Shown here in pieces: positions 1 to 5,535 of a DNA stretch of 5,535 bases. The number at the start of each line of letters is the position of its first letter. Within the stretch, counting starts at the first letter, position 1. The position numbers were made by a program, and so were the translations under genes. The stretch covers positions 1 to 5,535 of the forward strand of contig CADBNJ010000325.1 of NCBI GenBank assembly GCA_902795955.1, in the 5' to 3' direction. The notes beneath the pieces are model-generated. The model was given only the letters and a program-made list of their open reading frames with translations. It was not told the origin of the DNA and did no database searches. The DNA is from Oscillospiraceae bacterium (GTDB lineage: Bacteria; Bacillota; Clostridia; Saccharofermentanales; Saccharofermentanaceae).

Positions 1-1311
1 AGCATATTCATTGTAAAGGGATCTGGGCAGGTGGCACATGGTCTCTGCTTCCCTCTTGAAGCAGGAATAATACGAACCGTTCTTCCATGCATACCTGGGG
101 GCATAGCAATAGATATCATTCATCCCCGTACAATCCGTAAAAGCCGTGCTTGCGATGCTTGTTACCTGCTGATTGATCGTGATCTCCTCAAGAGATGAGC
201 ATCCGCTGAAAGCATATTCTCCGATATCCGTAATGCTCTCGGGCATCGAGACGGAAACAATATCGGAACAATCGGCAAAAGCATAATTACCTATCCGCGT
301 AATATTCATTCCGATATCAACCTTCTCGACATAAGGACTCACTGATGCCCATGGCGCCCTGCCGGAATATGAGTAATCCTTTATCTCGCCCGAACCCTTA
401 AAGGTCAGCGTTCTGCTCTCCGGATCCAGCGCCCAGCTGATGTTCTCTTCAGGATCTCCGCAGTATCCGGAAGGCTCCGTTATCGTATAGGTCAATTCCA
501 TCGCAACTCCGGTTACCCTTCCCGGTATCAGCGGAGTTACCGTCACCTTGTGAGAGCCCGGCATGAACGTATCATCGTAAGTGACGGAATAATCCGTTCC
601 CTCAACATATTCACTCAAACCGAGTATCTCCGGCTTGATCTGTTCGCCTGTGAACACAAATGAATCCTGTGCGAGCTTAATATCGGTATTGATCCATTCC
701 ATCCTGATATCCCGATCCGAAGATCTTGATACATCAACTCTGAGATCATAATTGAAACTTCCGGCCGGCGCAGTCTTCTGGACAAGAGATCCGTTCTCAA
801 ACTCACAGTACTTAACAGCGGCATACTGGTTAGGATCAAAACTTGCCGTCCCCTTGGATGAGGAAGGAGAGACCAGCTTGACATTATCAGGTAACTTCAG
901 GTAGATATCATCATTTGTCCTCTCGAAATACACTTCCCTTTTGCCCGCTTCACGGAGAAAGCAAAAATCATTGAATGTTCTGAAAGAATAATTACAGAGG
1001 AGATCCGTATCCAAAAGGGTAATCAGCTTATCATTGTGGGATATAGCCTTATCTGTCCAGTTCGTTTTGGCAGGATAATAAGTTACTTCATGGTATTGCA
1101 ATATCCTGTATATTTCCGTTCCTTCCGGGACGTTACTGAAAGTAAGCAGATTATCATCAGCGTGAGCATCAAAATTCTCACCCGTGTAAAGAGGAGTTCC
1201 TATAGGGAACGCTTCTTTACCCTCCGCCATAACGGCAAATGATGTAAACGCAATGGCAGATGTACTCAACAAAGCCATAACCTGCAGCCGTAACTTATTT
1301 AATCTGTTCAT
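1..1311 (-). CDS. Secreted BspA-like leucine-rich-repeat protein, C-terminus beyond the window (partial)
   Basis: The frame is open without a stop for 437 codons from an ATG at 1311 to the window edge. Residues 1-29 form a classical Sec signal peptide: Asn-Arg-Leu-Asn-Lys start, hydrophobic core, and Val-Met-Ala before a likely cut after Ala29. Residues 30-217 match no family I recognise. Residues 218-277 resemble the small beta-sandwich modules (F-x-F-T-G-E at the start, G-T-D-Y-S-V-T-Y in the middle) found in clostridial surface proteins. Residues 290-337 resemble the lead-in that often precedes BspA repeats (T-L-T-F-K-G-S-G-E-I, then R-A-P-W). Residues 337-403 are 23-residue LRR_5 repeats, and about 426-437 look like the cap that often closes such repeats. 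The start is supported by GGGAGGA 5 bases upstream. The gene begins 12 bases after rnhB, so it is probably co-transcribed. In this family such proteins are surface or secreted binding proteins; the ligand here is unknown. Confidence 0.85.
   Translation of the reverse strand, partial: MNRLNKLRLQVMALLSTSAIAFTSFAVMAEGKEAFPIGTPLYTGENFDAHADDNLLTFSNVPEGTEIYRILQYHEVTYYPAKTNWTDKAISHNDKLITLLDTDLLCNYSFRTFNDFCFLREAGKREVYFERTNDDIYLKLPDNVKLVSPSSSKGTASFDPNQYAAVKYCEFENGSLVQKTAPAGSFNYDLRVDVSRSSDRDIRMEWINTDIKLAQDSFVFTGEQIKPEILGLSEYVEGTDYSVTYDDTFMPGSHKVTVTPLIPGRVTGVAMELTYTITEPSGYCGDPEENISWALDPESRTLTFKGSGEIKDYSYSGRAPWASVSPYVEKVDIGMNITRIGNYAFADCSDIVSVSMPESITDIGEYAFSGCSSLEEITINQQVTSIASTAFTDCTGMNDIYCYAPRYAWKNGSYYSCFKREAETMCHLPRSLYNEYA
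103..303 (-). repeat. Three tandem 23-residue LRR_5 (BspA-type) repeats within the secreted protein
   Basis: Units fall at residues 337-359, 360-382 and from 383 on. Each follows the pattern Ile/Val-T-x-Ile-(G)-x-x-A-Phe-x-x-Cys-(S/T)-x-(Leu/Ile/Met), then a short beta strand; the aligned cores are N-Y-A-F-A-D-C, E-Y-A-F-S-G-C and S-T-A-F-T-D-C. The third unit runs into D-I-Y-C-Y and a longer, Cys-containing segment (Cys402, Cys417, Cys426) ending in H-L-P-R-S-L-Y-N-E-Y-A, which matches the cap seen at the end of many such arrays. The repeats are conserved as protein, not as near-identical DNA. Three is few for this family, though more could follow beyond the edge. Confidence 0.85.
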
Positions 1312-1316
1312 ATCCG

Positions 1317-1323
1317 TCCTCCC
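1317..1323 (-). promoter_or_regulatory. Shine-Dalgarno of the BspA-like gene
   Basis: On the minus strand GGGAGGA lies 5 bases before the ATG at 1311 and directly after the rnhB stop codon (1324-1326). Its position fixes the start and argues against the in-frame Met at residue 12, which would cut into the signal peptide. There is no room for a promoter or terminator in the 12-base gap, so the gene depends on transcripts entering through rnhB unless a promoter lies inside rnhB. Confidence 0.75.
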
Positions 1324-1965
1324 TCAATGTATAACTTTAAGAAAACTTCTTCTGTGAATAGGACTCATTCCATGCTCCCGTATGGCTGCATAGTGATCCT
1401 TCGTTCCGTATCCTTTGTGCTTTGCAAACCCGTAGCCGGGGTACTTCTCATCGTATTCTACCATAATGTGGTCCCTTGTTACCTTGGCCAGTATCGAAGC
1501 TGCCGCGATCGAGTTGGACTTGGCATCCCCTTTGATTATCGGGACTACTTCCTGATCAACACCCTCAAGCTTTACAGCATCGATAAGCAGGAGATCAGGA
1601 ACGATACTGTCCGATATCTGCCTTACACATTCTCTCATAGCCTGCTTGGTCGCTTCAAGTATGTTGATCTCATCTATCGTACCGGCATCAACCGCAACGA
1701 CGGCATAAGCAAGCGCATTCTCTTTGATCACCGGGAAAAGGGCTTCCCTCTTCTTCTCGGAGAGCTTCTTGCTGTCATCAAGACCATATACGGGTTTTGC
1801 CGGGTCAAGTATGCAGCAGGCAGCCACAACAGGACCTGCAAGAGGACCTCTCCCCGCCTCGTCGATACCCGCGATCGCTTTATAGCCTTTGGCGGTGTAT
1901 CCGTTCTCGTATATACTCAGTTCGGCGTATTTTGCCTCGAGCATTTCCTGTGTGATCTTTGCCAT
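1324..1965 (-). CDS. rnhB: Ribonuclease HII
   Basis: This 213-residue protein is a cytoplasmic endonuclease that cuts the RNA strand of RNA-DNA hybrids and nicks at ribonucleotides wrongly built into DNA. The type 2 RNase H signature is complete: I-D-E-A-G-R-G-P-L-A-G from residue 34, the acidic residues Asp35, Glu36, Asp129 and Asp165, the D-D-S-K-K-L-S loop at 63-69, the S-I-A-A-A-S-I-L-A-K helix at 152-161, and the H-K-G-Y-G-T and H-R-R-S-F elements near the C-terminus (183-188 and 204-208). The length is normal for bacterial RNase HII. It starts 2 bases after the rbgA stop, with AAGGAG at 1974-1979 inside the end of rbgA, so its translation is probably coupled to rbgA. The rbgA-rnhB pair is a standard Bacillota arrangement. 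Confidence 0.97.
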   Translation of the reverse strand: MAKITQEMLEAKYAELSIYENGYTAKGYKAIAGIDEAGRGPLAGPVVAACCILDPAKPVYGLDDSKKLSEKKREALFPVIKENALAYAVVAVDAGTIDEINILEATKQAMRECVRQISDSIVPDLLLIDAVKLEGVDQEVVPIIKGDAKSNSIAAASILAKVTRDHIMVEYDEKYPGYGFAKHKGYGTKDHYAAIREHGMSPIHRRSFLKVIH

Positions 1966-1967
1966 TG

Positions 1968-2840
1968 TCAGTTCTCCTTAAGAACAGGTACCTCAAGAGT
2001 TATCCTGCCTATCCTTCCTGCCTGCATATCATCCAGAAGGAGCCTGGCGAATCTGTCCTCATCTATCCTTCCGCCGCTCATGAGACATCCTCTCCTGCGG
2101 GCCATCTCCTGAAAGACCTCATAATCATCCTGCGCGGGAAGCTCGACCTTGTACCTCCCGCTCATAAGCGAAGGATAGAGATCATTGAGGATCTTCATCG
2201 TCTCATACGCTGCTTCAAGCACATCTATGACTTCTTCCTTGACTGCGCCTGTTGCCACGAGACATATACCCGATCTCTTGCTCTGTATCTTCGGCCACAG
2301 CACTCCGGGCATATCCATCAATTCAAATCTCGAATCGGTCTTTATCCATTTGGGCGCCCGTGTAACGCCCGGACGGTCACCTGTTACGGCACTCTTCTTG
2401 CCTGCCAGAGCATTGATCAGAGTTGACTTGCCCGTATTGGGAACTCCGACGACCATGGCACGTATCGGGCGTCCTGTGCGTCCCTTGGCGGCCGCCTTCT
2501 CAAGCAGGCCGGACAGTTCTTCTTCTGATGCCTTCTTGAGGGCATCTATCCCGCCTTTGCGGTTAGCCTGTATGGGAATAGCTCTGATCCCCTGCTTCCG
2601 GTAATGCTGAACCCACTCATTAGTCTTGTCAGGATCAGCCAGATCCGCCTTGTTAAGAAGAATGATGTGCGGCTTGCTGCCGATTATCTGATTGAGCTCA
2701 GGATTCCTGCTGCTGAACGGGATCCTCGCGTCCACCGTCTCGAAAACAATATCCACCAGCTTCAGGTTCTCTGAAGTCTGGTTGAGCGCTTTACGCATAT
2801 GCCCCGGGAACCAGTTGATATTTGACCTGTTATCACTCAT
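1968..2840 (-). CDS. rbgA: Ribosome biogenesis GTPase RbgA (YlqF)
   Basis: This 290-residue protein is a circularly permuted GTPase that acts late in 50S subunit assembly. Motif order is diagnostic: G4 (N-K-A-D, 63-66) comes before G1 (G-V-P-N-T-G-K-S-T, 132-140), then G2 Thr160 in P-G-V-T-R and G3 D-M-P-G (176-179). The N-terminal W-F-P-G-H-M (10-15) carries His14, the counterpart of the catalytic His9 of Bacillus subtilis RbgA, followed by D-A-R-I-P-F-S-S-R-N-P (37-47). The C-terminal part (roughly 195-290) fits the ANTAR-like RNA-binding domain, with the family's R-G-C-L-M-S-G-G at 250-257. Length is close to the B. subtilis protein, about 282 residues. The ATG sits 1 base after the fructokinase stop, with GGAG at 2851-2854, which suggests translational coupling. 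RbgA is essential or nearly so in B. subtilis, so its place behind a sugar gene is unusual. Confidence 0.97.
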   Translation of the reverse strand: MSDNRSNINWFPGHMRKALNQTSENLKLVDIVFETVDARIPFSSRNPELNQIIGSKPHIILLNKADLADPDKTNEWVQHYRKQGIRAIPIQANRKGGIDALKKASEEELSGLLEKAAAKGRTGRPIRAMVVGVPNTGKSTLINALAGKKSAVTGDRPGVTRAPKWIKTDSRFELMDMPGVLWPKIQSKRSGICLVATGAVKEEVIDVLEAAYETMKILNDLYPSLMSGRYKVELPAQDDYEVFQEMARRRGCLMSGGRIDEDRFARLLLDDMQAGRIGRITLEVPVLKEN

Positions 2841-2841
2841 A

Positions 2842-3795
2842 TCACAATATCTCCGTACCGGGATACGAAGGGATCGCTCCCTTGCGCTGAATACTCAGCG
2901 AACAGTACTTCGCAGCAAATCCCGCAGCCTCCCTGAGGATGTCCTCTCCGGTCCCGCCGATGTTGTCTTTGTTCACTCCAAGCTGTTCAAGCTTCCACAG
3001 GAAAGAACCGATGGAAGCATCGCCGGCACCTGTCGTATCGACCACCTCGACCTGAGGGGCAGCAACACTTGCACAGGCCTTCCTCGTATATGCCCGCATA
3101 CCGTCCTTACCGCAGGTGTAAAGGACAAGGCTCACGCCTTTGTCCCATAACAGCGGCAGGGCCTCTTCTATAGTCCCGCAGCCCGTTATAAACTCCACTT
3201 CCTCATCGGATACCTTGAGCACATCAGCATAAGGTATAAATTCCAGAACGGCCTTTCGCAATGCTCCTTTGTCATCCCACAGCATAAATCTCAGATTGGG
3301 ATCAAAGCTTATCAAGGCGCCAGCCGCCTTAGCATATTCGATCGCCCTGCGGTGCGCTTCCTTCATCGGAAAATCACCCAGTGACACACTGCAGAAATGA
3401 AGAGCATATGCACCGTCTATGGCACTCTTCGGCACCTGTTCACAGCTGTACAGCATGTCCGCGGACGGCTTTCTGTAGAACGAGAACGTCCTGTCACCGT
3501 CCTTATCAAGGCTCACGAAAGCAAGAGCCGTATTCGCCTCATCCGTCATAGGAATATACGAGGTGTCGATCCCGGCATCTGACAACTCCCTTACAATCTT
3601 ATGACCAAAAGGGTCGTTACCAAGCTGAGTAAGCATTACCGCACTTCCCCCAAGCTTGGCGAATACGGCACACACATTCGCCGGAGCTCCGCCCACCTTG
3701 GGAGAGAACGACTCCACCTCATCAAATGAACACCCTTTGTTCGAAGGGATAAAATCTATCAAGGCCTCGCCGATTGCCACAAGTTTATTGCTCAA
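2842..3795 (-). CDS. scrK: Fructokinase, PfkB/ribokinase family
   Basis: This 317-residue cytoplasmic sugar kinase most likely converts fructose and ATP to fructose-6-phosphate. It shows the PfkB fold markers: A-I-G-E-A-L-I-D-F at 7-15, the substrate-side G-G-A-P-A-N-V at 35-41, F-D-P-N-L-R at 164-169, and the ATP-binding and anion-hole motif D-T-T-G-A-G-D at 253-259 with catalytic Asp259. One oddity is Ser261 where most members have Phe after G-A-G-D-A. Fructose is favoured as substrate because the gene overlaps a GH32 fructosidase and because G-G-A-P-A-N-V is usual in bacterial fructokinases; another ketose or a deoxy-sugar acid cannot be excluded. The start is TTG at 3793-3795: a stop codon lies in frame 9 bases upstream, and GGAGGT sits 8 bases before the TTG. 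The gene overlaps the hydrolase end by 11 bases and ends 1 base before rbgA. Confidence 0.92.
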   Translation of the reverse strand: MSNKLVAIGEALIDFIPSNKGCSFDEVESFSPKVGGAPANVCAVFAKLGGSAVMLTQLGNDPFGHKIVRELSDAGIDTSYIPMTDEANTALAFVSLDKDGDRTFSFYRKPSADMLYSCEQVPKSAIDGAYALHFCSVSLGDFPMKEAHRRAIEYAKAAGALISFDPNLRFMLWDDKGALRKAVLEFIPYADVLKVSDEEVEFITGCGTIEEALPLLWDKGVSLVLYTCGKDGMRAYTRKACASVAAPQVEVVDTTGAGDASIGSFLWKLEQLGVNKDNIGGTGEDILREAAGFAAKYCSLSIQRKGAIPSYPGTEIL

Positions 3796-5095
3796 GGTCT
3801 CTTACCTCCATCTTGTCTATCTGCCTTATCAGGAATCCGCCGCCGCGGCTTACGATGCCGACCTGTTCCTTCGAAGGATAGAATCTCGAACTCATGACAT
3901 ACCTTCCGCCATTGGCAAAGATCTCGATGCTGGTCCTGTCAATGATGATCCTCAGATCCTTAAGTTCTCCGACCTTTGCAGCACGAGCATCGCGCCCGGT
4001 GCCGATATCTCTTCTCGTGAGATCCAGATAGAGCACCCCGTCTATATACCTTATGGCCGCATCATCGATCTTTATCTCGTAATCATTGCCGTTCAGCATC
4101 GCCACGATATCGCAAGGAAGCTCCGTATCCCTGACTCTGTTCTCCGGATTCTCTTCCAGCTTACCGTACAGATCGTGATTAATGACAGGCCACTGTCTGA
4201 TATGGCCGTCTTCCGTCAGAGACAGCTTACGCGGGATCGTAAGGCAATGCTGCCATCCGAGCTTATATGTCGGGTTGGAATAATATGTGTCACACATTCC
4301 CATCCAGCCGATCAGGATGCGCTCATCATACTCGTTAACAAATGTCTGCGGCGCATAGAAATCGAAGCCGAGATCATATTCCTCGAAGTCTTCGATCCCT
4401 TCATCAGTCACCCTGAAATACCCTGAACTGTAGACGTTCTGATTACGGTATTCCTCATGCTTCAGTCCCTGCGGGCATGCGCTCATGAATCGCTTCCCGT
4501 CAATATTAAATATGTCCGGACACTCCCACATATAGCCGAAGTTATCAACTGTCAGCTGCTTGACAAAATGCCAGTCATCAGGGTCATCCGCCTCATACAT
4601 AATAACGCATCCTTTGTTGTTACCTGTCCTTGCACCAAGAACCATCTTCCACTTGCCGTCCTCGATCCATACCTTGGGGTCTCTGACGTCACGCGTGCAG
4701 TAATCAGGATAATCGTTCTGACTCATGATCACCCTCTTATCACTGATCGTGATACCGTCGCGTGTTGTTACATGTATCTGATAAGAAGCCCGGTCGGCAC
4801 CTGAGACATTGCCCGTATAGAACAGATGCATGAGACCGTCACAGGCTACTGCACTCCCTGAGAATACGCCGTCCCTGTCCTCAGGAATGTCAGGCTTTAT
4901 CGTAATGCCGGTAAATGTCCAGCTCTTCGCGTTATCGGTACTCTCGAAATGGCCCCAGCATCTTAAGCCGTCACCCTGAGCATCTTCAGGGGTATATTGA
5001 AAGAACACATGATACTTGCCGTCGAGATAACACAATCCGTTAGGATCGTTGAGCCAGCCCTTGCCGGGTTCCAGATGAATCTTCTGTCTAAACAT
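3785..5095 (-). CDS. scrB: Cytoplasmic GH32 beta-fructosidase (sucrose-6-phosphate hydrolase or sucrase)
   Basis: This 436-residue glycoside hydrolase family 32 enzyme releases terminal fructose from sucrose, sucrose-6-phosphate or short fructans. All three catalytic motifs are present: W-L-N-D-P-N-G at 14-20 with nucleophile Asp17, R-D-P at 138-140 (transition-state Asp139), and E-C-P at 191-193 with acid/base Glu191. F-S-G-S-A-V (78-83) and G-H-F-E-S-T-D (48-54) are also typical. Residues from about 320 form the C-terminal beta-sandwich, with I-D-R-T-S-I-E-I-F-A-N-G at 385-396. There is no signal peptide, so it acts on imported sugar, consistent with the fructokinase next to it. It is somewhat shorter than many ScrB proteins. 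Without a PTS or ABC transporter in view, phosphorylated and free sucrose cannot be told apart, so the symbol is tentative. It is first in its transcription unit, behind its own promoter, with AGGAGGT 7 bases before the ATG. Confidence 0.93.
   Translation of the reverse strand: MFRQKIHLEPGKGWLNDPNGLCYLDGKYHVFFQYTPEDAQGDGLRCWGHFESTDNAKSWTFTGITIKPDIPEDRDGVFSGSAVACDGLMHLFYTGNVSGADRASYQIHVTTRDGITISDKRVIMSQNDYPDYCTRDVRDPKVWIEDGKWKMVLGARTGNNKGCVIMYEADDPDDWHFVKQLTVDNFGYMWECPDIFNIDGKRFMSACPQGLKHEEYRNQNVYSSGYFRVTDEGIEDFEEYDLGFDFYAPQTFVNEYDERILIGWMGMCDTYYSNPTYKLGWQHCLTIPRKLSLTEDGHIRQWPVINHDLYGKLEENPENRVRDTELPCDIVAMLNGNDYEIKIDDAAIRYIDGVLYLDLTRRDIGTGRDARAAKVGELKDLRIIIDRTSIEIFANGGRYVMSSRFYPSKEQVGIVSRGGGFLIRQIDKMEVRDLEQ
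3804..3809 (-). promoter_or_regulatory. Shine-Dalgarno that selects the TTG start of fructokinase
   Basis: GGAGGT on the minus strand lies inside the last codons of the hydrolase gene, 8 bases before the TTG at 3793-3795. In the fructokinase frame this stretch reads TGG AGG TAA GAG ACC TTG, so the TAA blocks any longer start. The near-ideal site together with a weak start codon supports start and length, and suggests re-initiation by ribosomes finishing the hydrolase at 3785. Confidence 0.8.
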
Positions 5096-5097
5096 AA

Positions 5098-5134
5098 ATC
5101 AGACCTCCTGATCAGCATATCAGATCAAATCAGA
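5098..5134 (-). repeat. Repeated ATCAG words in the leader of the sugar-hydrolase gene
   Basis: On the plus strand ATCAG begins at 5098, 5111, 5119 and 5129. The outermost two belong to identical 8-mers AAATCAGA at 5096-5103 and 5127-5134, whose starts are 31 bases apart, close to three helical turns. All lie between the predicted transcription start and the start codon, flanking the Shine-Dalgarno. They also form a weak inverted repeat, TGATC at 5109-5113 with GATCA at 5123-5127 around a 9-base loop, touching the Shine-Dalgarno. They may be binding sites for a regulator, a weak RNA hairpin, or chance in an AT-rich leader. Confidence 0.3.
5103..5109 (-). promoter_or_regulatory. Shine-Dalgarno of the GH32 hydrolase
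   Basis: A full AGGAGGT on the minus strand lies 7 bases before the ATG at 5095. It is the strongest ribosome binding site in the window and supports this ATG as the start of the hydrolase, whose GH32 motif W-L-N-D-P-N-G then falls at the usual short distance (residue 14) from the N-terminus. Confidence 0.8.
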
Positions 5135-5147
5135 CAATATCAACTAT

Positions 5148-5176
5148 ATTATAGAACTTTAAATAAATTTTGATAA
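5148..5176 (-). promoter_or_regulatory. Sigma-A-type promoter for the sugar-rbgA-rnhB transcription unit
   Basis: On the minus strand a perfect -10 box TATAAT (5148-5153) is preceded at a 17-base spacing by TTATCA (5171-5176), which matches the TTGACA consensus in four of six positions. The spacer is AT-rich. The predicted transcription start is near 5141, giving a leader of about 45 bases. The promoter begins just after the T-run of the rplS terminator, as expected for a new transcription unit. No second promoter was seen in the very tight junctions downstream, so it probably serves all five following genes. Confidence 0.7.
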
Positions 5177-5178
5177 GT

Positions 5179-5208
5179 AAAAACAACGCCGTCCGGAGAC
5201 GGCGTTGT
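5179..5208 (-). terminator. Rho-independent terminator of the rplS transcription unit
   Basis: Bases 5183-5193 and 5198-5208 are perfectly complementary, forming an 11-base-pair GC-rich stem with a 4-base loop (UCCG in the minus-strand RNA). The stem is followed in the minus-strand direction by TTTT at 5179-5182, continuing the final stem T. It begins 12 bases after the rplS stop codon. The U-run is short, so some read-through into the sugar operon is possible. No T-run follows on the plus strand, so it acts in one direction. Confidence 0.9.
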
Positions 5209-5220
5209 CTGGTCTGTGAC

Positions 5221-5535
5221 TTAAAGCTTCTCTCTGATACGAGCTGCTTTGCCCTGACGTCCGCGCAGGTAATAGAGCTTTGCTCTTCTTACACGACCCT
5301 TACGTACGATCTCGATCTTATCGATCTTGGGTGAGTGTACGGGAAGGATACGCTCAACGCCTACACCGTAGGAGATACGGCGAATAGTCATTGTCTCTGT
5401 CAAACCGCTGCCCTTCCTGGCAATAACATATCCCTCGAATACCTGGATACGCTCACGGTTACCCTCCTTGATCTTCAGGTGAGCCTTAACGTAATCACCT
5501 ACTTCGACTTCGGAGTAGTTGTTTCTGAGATTCTC
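5221..5535 (-). CDS. rplS: 50S ribosomal protein bL19 (N-terminus beyond the window, partial)
   Basis: The last 104 residues and the TAA stop of bL19 are present, and the frame stays open to the window edge. About 10-15 N-terminal residues are missing compared with the usual 115 or so. Recognisable family segments are V-G-D-Y-V-K-A-H near the beginning, [12 protein letters not shown], the nearly invariant [18 protein letters not shown], and the basic end [18 protein letters not shown]. bL19 sits at the interface of the 50S and 30S subunits. In Bacillota it usually ends a unit with rpsP, rimM and trmD, which would lie to the right of this window. A terminator follows immediately. Confidence 0.97.
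   Translation of the reverse strand, partial: ENLRNNYSEVEVGDYVKAHLKIKEGNRERIQVFEGYVIARKGSGLTETMTIRRISYGVGVERILPVHSPKIDKIEIVRKGRVRRAKLYYLRGRQGKAARIREKL

Noticed and set aside
615..884. Minus-strand open frame of 89 codons
   Set aside because: It is in another frame inside the 437-codon open frame of the BspA-like protein, which has a signal peptide and LRR repeats; this one has neither.
1327..2112. Long plus-strand open frame of 261 codons
   Set aside because: It lies opposite rnhB and the end of rbgA, both of which show full family motifs. Its product is low in recognisable structure and has no family signature, so it is a shadow frame.
3656..4426. Plus-strand open frame of 256 codons
   Set aside because: It is antisense to the fructokinase N-terminus and the GH32 C-terminal domain, which are convincing on the minus strand. 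No motif or promoter supports it.
5096..5147. LacI/ScrR-type operator
   Set aside because: No CG-centred palindrome of the usual form is present; only ATCAG repeats and a weak inverted repeat are seen.
5096..5178. Riboswitch, T-box or antiterminator (RAT) element in the hydrolase leader
   Set aside because: The leader after the predicted start is only about 45 bases and contains no second terminator stem. The strong terminator lies upstream of the promoter and belongs to rplS.
1..5535. Mobile element or recombination scar that brought in the sugar genes
   Set aside because: I see no transposase, integrase, terminal inverted repeats or target duplications at the edges of the sugar pair. Transfer can only be inferred from gene order.

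Overview
The window looks like chromosomal DNA from a Bacillota bacterium, most likely a Clostridia-type gut or rumen anaerobe. The grounds are strong AGGAGG-type ribosome binding sites, the order rplS ... rbgA-rnhB known from Bacillus and relatives, and a secreted BspA-like leucine-rich-repeat protein of the kind common in gut Clostridia. The genus cannot be told from the sequence. All six genes lie on the minus strand, so transcription runs from high to low coordinates, and the genes at both ends are cut by the window edges.

Reading in the direction of transcription: the window opens inside rplS (ribosomal protein bL19), which ends at 5221 and is followed 12 bases later by a strong intrinsic terminator. 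A 125-base intergenic gap (5096-5220) holds that terminator, then a good sigma-A-type promoter (TATAAT, 17-base spacer, TTATCA), then a short leader with repeated ATCAG words and a strong Shine-Dalgarno. From this promoter starts a very compact run of five genes: a cytoplasmic GH32 beta-fructosidase (sucrose-6-phosphate hydrolase or sucrase), a PfkB-family fructokinase with a TTG start that overlaps the previous gene by 11 bases, the ribosome-assembly GTPase rbgA (1 base after fructokinase), rnhB (2 bases after rbgA), and a secreted BspA-like protein (12 bases after rnhB) that runs off the left edge.

The two sugar genes form a functional pair. The hydrolase releases fructose from sucrose, sucrose-6-phosphate or short fructans, and the kinase phosphorylates that fructose for glycolysis. 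No transporter, PTS component or regulator for sucrose is in the window. rbgA and rnhB are housekeeping genes, for late 50S maturation and for removal of RNA from RNA-DNA hybrids. In Bacillus subtilis they follow rplS directly. Here the sugar pair sits between them behind its own terminator and promoter, so the only promoter visible for rbgA-rnhB is the one in front of the sugar hydrolase. That arrangement is the main point of interest. I see no RNA gene, CRISPR array, insertion sequence or clearly new defence or mobile system.
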